This document shows positions 1 through 64,000 of a DNA stretch of 64,000 nucleotides, one piece after another. Origin of the DNA: Anniella stebbinsi (taxonomy: Eukaryota; Chordata; Lepidosauria; Squamata; Anniellidae); NCBI GenBank assembly GCA_029215795.1, contig JARDYH010000004.1, forward strand, positions 204,642,017-204,706,016. The letters run 5' to 3'. The notes under the pieces are model-generated. The model was not told the origin of the DNA. It saw only the letters and a list, made by a program, of their open reading frames with translations, and ran no database searches. Made by a program: the position numbers and the translations under genes. Every line of letters begins with the position of its first letter. Within the stretch, counting starts at the first letter, position 1.

Positions 1-91
1 TGGGATGGGACAGAACTAAGTGCAAAGGTGCATATTTACTCAGTTGCATATTGATATGACATCTTCAGCTCTGGTGGAAGGATGCAGTAAC

Positions 92-275
92 AGGGTGCCC
101 ATAGTGTAGCGGTTGTGTCCAAAATGCCAGGTTCAATCCCTGGCATCTCCAGCTTGTCCGTGATGAGAAAGATGCTTGATTGAGACCCTGGGGAGCCACT
201 TCCAGTAAGAGAAGACCATTTTGGAAATGATGGACACATAATCCCACCTCATAAAAGGCAGCTTCCTATGTTCCA
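92..275 (+). repeat. tRNA-derived SINE
   Basis: A degraded A-box-like start (gtgtagcggttg) is followed by a clear B box, ggttcaatccc at 130-140. Then come the body typical of squamate tRNA-SINEs (gagaccctggggagccac) and the end ggcagcttcctatgttcc. The same body recurs near 11935 (+) and, internally deleted, near 31286 (-). Family assignment is from memory of reptile repeats. Confidence 0.65.
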
Positions 276-1345
276 GTCCTGCCTTGTCTCCTAGCTCCTC
301 CCACCGCTAATAGGAATGCGCTTGCTTGCATGCGTGCCCTTACAGGAAAAATGTGGGTTAACCTTTGACATGACTTCCAAACGGTCAGAAGCATTATGGA
401 TTCATTTAGCACTTTAGACTAAAAATGTCTTTCATTAGGTAATCCGGTATTTTCCGAATGGTTGAAGTTCTCATCAAGGGAGTTGAAAACAAATTATCTT
501 CCCGTTATTTCATTATGTAGATTTTTTTTCTAAGTGTTGTTCCATCTCCTTTCATATTCTGTCTTCTGACCACCAGCTGGATCTTACATACAGCTTTTTG
601 CTTCTTATAAGCACAATCTATGGAAGTTTTTTCTTTGGGGGACAGGAGTGGGATCCCTTTCTTTAATTCATACAGACAATGGGTGTAATTATGAACTCTG
701 AGGAGGACAATTAAAATGTCAGTTTTTTAAGCACTCACATCCAGTACTCGCGTCCATTGACGTATATGGGGCAGTTCATTCCACGAGTAGTACAATTTTT
801 CGGCTTACTTACAAACTGCAGGCATTTCTGCATTCAATTAGAGTTATTTCATGTTTTGGAGTCTTGTGCAAACAAAACAGCTAGACACATTTTTAAAAAA
901 GGAAACTTCAGAGTCGTCTTGTCTGCTTATGTCATCCCTTATTTTCCTCCCACTAATTACTGATAGAGTTCTCAACTCAAGTACTCACATGGAGCAGAAT
1001 AGTATAAAAACAGTGATTTCTCTCCCATAACCTGCAGGAATACTAGTAAAAGGTAGGGTCACCTGCTCCAGGGATGTCATCTTCTGCAGGCTTGAGGGAA
1101 ATGGTACGGTTGTCTTCCGCACAACACAAGGAAATTCTCACTTAAGGGATCTGTTTCATGGTTTGCTCGAGCAGTTAATGTAATGGTTGTAATTTAAACT
1201 GTGGGGAGTTTAGAGTTGGCTGTGTTTAGCAGTCTATTTACTCCCCAGAGTGTTCTGGTTTTGGACACTGCCTTTTGTGGCGATTAGATATGTGGAGGAG
1301 GCCCTCTAGTGTCTCAGTAAAATACATCTTCTCACATGCACATTT

Positions 1346-1427
1346 TATTATTTATTTATTTATTATTTTATTCCATTTATATACCGCCCCATAGCCGAAG
1401 CTCTCTGGGCGGTTTCTAATTCTCAAT
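1346..1427 (-). repeat. L2-type LINE 3' tail
   Basis: A (TTTA)n stretch is followed by ataccgccccatagccgaag and ctctgggcggttt. This is the reverse complement of a LINE 3' end whose terminal hairpin-like motif recurs at 5941, 12601, 27517, 37478 and 62345. Only the 3' tip is present, so this is a severely 5'-truncated copy. Confidence 0.65.
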
Positions 1428-1476
1428 TCTGGAGATCAACATGAAAGATATAATATGCGTAATAATACCTTCCCCA

Positions 1477-1733
1477 CTGAGCTGGAATGGGCCTCACATG
1501 TCATCTAGCCCATCCCCTGCTGATGAAAGAACTCTGTTGTTACAGCATCCCCAATACGTGCCCATCAAGCCCTTGTTTATAAGCCTCTAATGAAGGCAAG
1601 ACAGATTTTTCCACTGTCCAACAGCTAGACCTGTCAGAATGTTCTTCCTAATGATTAGCAAAATAGTTGTTCTTGTAACTGAAATCCATTGGCTCAGGTC
1701 CTAATCTCTTGAGAAACAGAAAACAAACGATCC
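1477..1733 (-). repeat. CR1 LINE 3' region
   Basis: The sequence reads as the reverse complement of a CR1 3' region. Landmarks are gtcatctagcccatcccctgc, the 'gttcttcctaatg' block and the block ending near gagaaacagaaaacaa. A shorter copy of the adjacent 3' segment lies at 28982. It is old and diverged. Confidence 0.55.
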
Positions 1734-1737
1734 TCCT

Positions 1738-1896
1738 CCTGTCCATTTATCCTCACAACACTGTGAGGTACGTTAGGCTGAAAAGCAGTGACTGGCCCAG
1801 AGTCACCTAGTAAGCTTTATGGGTAAATGGGTACTAGAACCCATGTCTCCCTAGTCCTAATCCAACACTCTAACCACCACACCACACTGGCTTTAT
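1738..1896 (-). repeat. MIR-like CORE-SINE
   Basis: Read on the - strand it begins with a tRNA-like head (agccagtgtggtgtggtgg, then an accatgggttctagtaccc region). It continues through a core containing the 'gactctgggccagtcact' block and ends in 'cctcacagtgttgtgagg'. This is the layout of MIR/CORE-SINEs. Related copies lie at 41521 (+) and 48705 (-). Confidence 0.65.
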
Positions 1897-2083
1897 TGGT
1901 TTTTTCTTCTGTTCTGTCTGCTTAATTTGGATAGCAACTTAGGTGTTGCATCAGATATACCAAATGAATACCAGTTCATATCGATTTGTATTTGCTAAAT
2001 TGTTTGCTGTGCATCTTTAGCCTTCACTTGGCTGCTGTAAGATTAGGAGGGAATGAGAAGCTGGTCAGCATCAGTAAAATAAA

Positions 2084-2118
<35 letters not shown>

Positions 2119-2133
2119 CATAATCATCATCAT
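2084..2133. repeat. (ATT)n microsatellite
   Basis: About 13 uninterrupted ATT units run into an ATC/CAT-rich end. It is followed by a short LINE-tail-like stretch (tatttatttagcaccataactgtacatggc), so it may mark the tail of a decayed LINE. Confidence 0.8.
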
Positions 2134-2365
2134 ATTTATTTATTTAGCACCATAACTGTACATGGCAGTGGACAAAGCAAAACAATAAAACAATGCCCTG
2201 CCCAAATGACTTACAATCTAGAAAATGTATTATTACAATAGTTCAGGGAGTAAAAGGTTTTAAAATTTTGATTGTATAAAGAAGATGATATATGGCTATG
2301 AATTGAAGATATGGTTTTATTCAAAAAATACATAATCAGGTTGTTTTCTTAATCTTTCATTGCAG

Positions 2366-62924
<60,559 letters not shown>

Positions 62925-63344
62925 GTAAGTTTCTGGTGTGTCATGTATATTATTCAGAACAACAACAGCTGGTAAGTAGTGCCCTGCGTAACTTTCTGGT
63001 GAAATTCTATATACCCCAAGCACGGCTTAATATATCCAAAATCCAACTTTAACTAGCTGGATGGGTTGGATGAAAAATTATATTTCAAGTGTTTTTATAA
63101 TATTTCTAGGTAATGAAAAAATAGAGTGATAATTCCTCATCATGATGTATATCATGCTGATACTTTGTGCTTAAATGCTAGACTGTCTGCCCCCTAGCCA
63201 AGCCCCAAGCGTTGGATTAAACGTTGGTTCACCGTTCTGAAGAGGGAAGAGGAGGTTTCAAGACTAACTATTCAGCACTGTGCACAGCCCCTTCGGATGC
63301 CAATAGTAAGCACAGGCTTCTAAGAGCAGAATCAGGAGAAGGTG

Positions 63345-63545
63345 ATTATGGGCGCATTCGCACGACACGCCAACCCACAATGGGCTACAAGTACACTGGG
63401 TTGTTTTGCGAACAACCTACAGTGGGTGTGTGGTTGGCTCGCTCTGCCCAACGTCCCAAGGGACTTGGTGGCGAAACACATCTTGTCTGCTGCCAAGTGC
63501 CCCTTCCCTGTTCCAATCACAATCCCAATCATGGTCAGAGCCCAC
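63345..63545. repeat. MITE-like half element
   Basis: Starts tatgggcgcattcgcacgac, then cgccaacccacaatgggct and ctacagtgggtgtgtggttg. These phrases are reminiscent of MITE-A ends, but no matching right terminus was found. Confidence 0.4.
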
Positions 63546-63699
63546 GTTATTATTATTTCCCCTTTTTTGCACAATAACGGGGCCAGGATTTTTTTTTTCA
63601 CATTTCCTCAATCCTGTGGAATGCCCCCTTTTATTTTCTTTTAAAAAATCAGTTATTCACACATTTGCACAACTGTGGCTATCCTTGGCTGAACCCTTG

Positions 63700-63945
63700 T
63701 ATGTTTGACAGCTCAAACATACAGGGGTGTAGAGAAAGCTAGACTATATAGAGGCTGATTTGGCAGCCTTTGACAGTTGTATTTCTTTTGTGGTTGTTTT
63801 TAGCGCTGACTGTTATTAACTGTTTTGTTGATAATTGATGTTTTTATTATGCAATGTTGTGAGTGTTTAGTGTTTTATGAGCCATTGTAAACTGCCCTGG
63901 ACATTTTTAATTGAAGGATGGTATTGAAACATTTTAAATAAGTGT
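63700..63945 (+). repeat. L2/CR1-type LINE 3' UTR
   Basis: Contains the T-rich 3' UTR pattern ttgatgtttttattatgc, then gagccattgtaaactgccct and gaaggatggtattgaaacat. This is the forward version of the LINE tail that is mostly found inverted elsewhere in the window. Confidence 0.55.
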
Positions 63946-64000
63946 ATGTTAATAGATCAGCAGCAATAACTCACAACATTATGAAAAGGGCTAAACGTGT

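Larger units (their letters stand above)
1..2365. other. Intron upstream of the first visible TBCK exon
   Basis: No exon of TBCK or of another gene was recognised here. The missing N-terminal TBCK exons (start codon, N-lobe of the pseudokinase) must lie further upstream because the reading frame is already open at 2366. The stretch holds a tRNA-SINE, an L2-type tail, a CR1 3' fragment, a MIR-like SINE and an (ATT)n microsatellite, listed separately. The remainder (about 280-1340 and 1900-2080) looks like ordinary AT-rich intron in which I see nothing else. Confidence 0.75.
62925..64000. other. Start of the last visible TBCK intron
   Basis: Runs to the end of the window without the final TBCK exon. 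It holds a MITE-like half element (63345-63545) and a forward LINE 3' end (63700-63945). Nothing else is recognised. Confidence 0.7.

Noticed and set aside
1..2365. An earlier TBCK exon (region before ILCIAFEV)
   Set aside because: I looked for sequence encoding the residues that precede the first visible exon in other vertebrates and found no convincing match with splice sites.

Overview
The window is vertebrate nuclear DNA from a non-mammalian amniote, most likely a squamate reptile (a lizard; species not determined). The reasons are an intron-rich conserved gene, many L2/CR1-type LINE 3' ends with AT-rich tails, tRNA-derived SINEs of the kind common in lizards and snakes, abundant palindromic MITEs, and no mammalian Alu or L1-dominated pattern. 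There is no bacterial-style gene organisation.  One protein-coding gene spans almost everything: TBCK (TBC1 domain containing kinase), on the + strand. Twenty-two consecutive internal coding exons were located between 2366 and 62924. All have GT..AG borders and matching phases, giving 2305 nt (about 768 codons) with no frameshift or in-frame stop. The first coding exons, including the start codon and promoter, lie upstream of base 1. The last coding exon and 3' UTR lie downstream of base 64000. Exons 1-7 encode the rest of a pseudokinase domain (HRA in place of HRD, KFG in place of DFG). Exons 8-11 encode a linker. Exons 12-20 hold a TBC Rab-GAP domain that keeps the Arg and Gln finger motifs. 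Exons 21-22 encode a rhodanese-like domain with no catalytic Cys. TBCK is known as a subunit of the endosomal FERRY complex and has been linked to mTOR signalling.  Layout: 1-2365 is the intron before the first visible exon (SINE, CR1 and MIR-like remnants). 2366-10592 holds the kinase-like exons. 13592-22338 holds the linker exons and the start of the TBC domain. 24197-50391 holds the rest of the TBC domain, with very long introns after 28591, 33785 and 42951. 56740-62924 holds the rhodanese exons. Introns make up about 96% of the window. Their recognisable content is transposon-derived: L2-, CR1-, R4/Dong- and L1-like LINE remnants, tRNA-SINEs, at least five MITE families, one short mariner-like element and several microsatellites.  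The observations most worth a second look are: a candidate alternative terminal exon (51831-51968) that is in phase with TBCK exon 20, would add a transmembrane tail, and has a downstream poly(A) signal; a nearly perfect 31-bp stem hairpin at 23363-23461; nested transposons, including one MITE inside another; a MITE family that keeps the same short ORF start in three copies; and a LINE flanked by a 15-bp target-site duplication.
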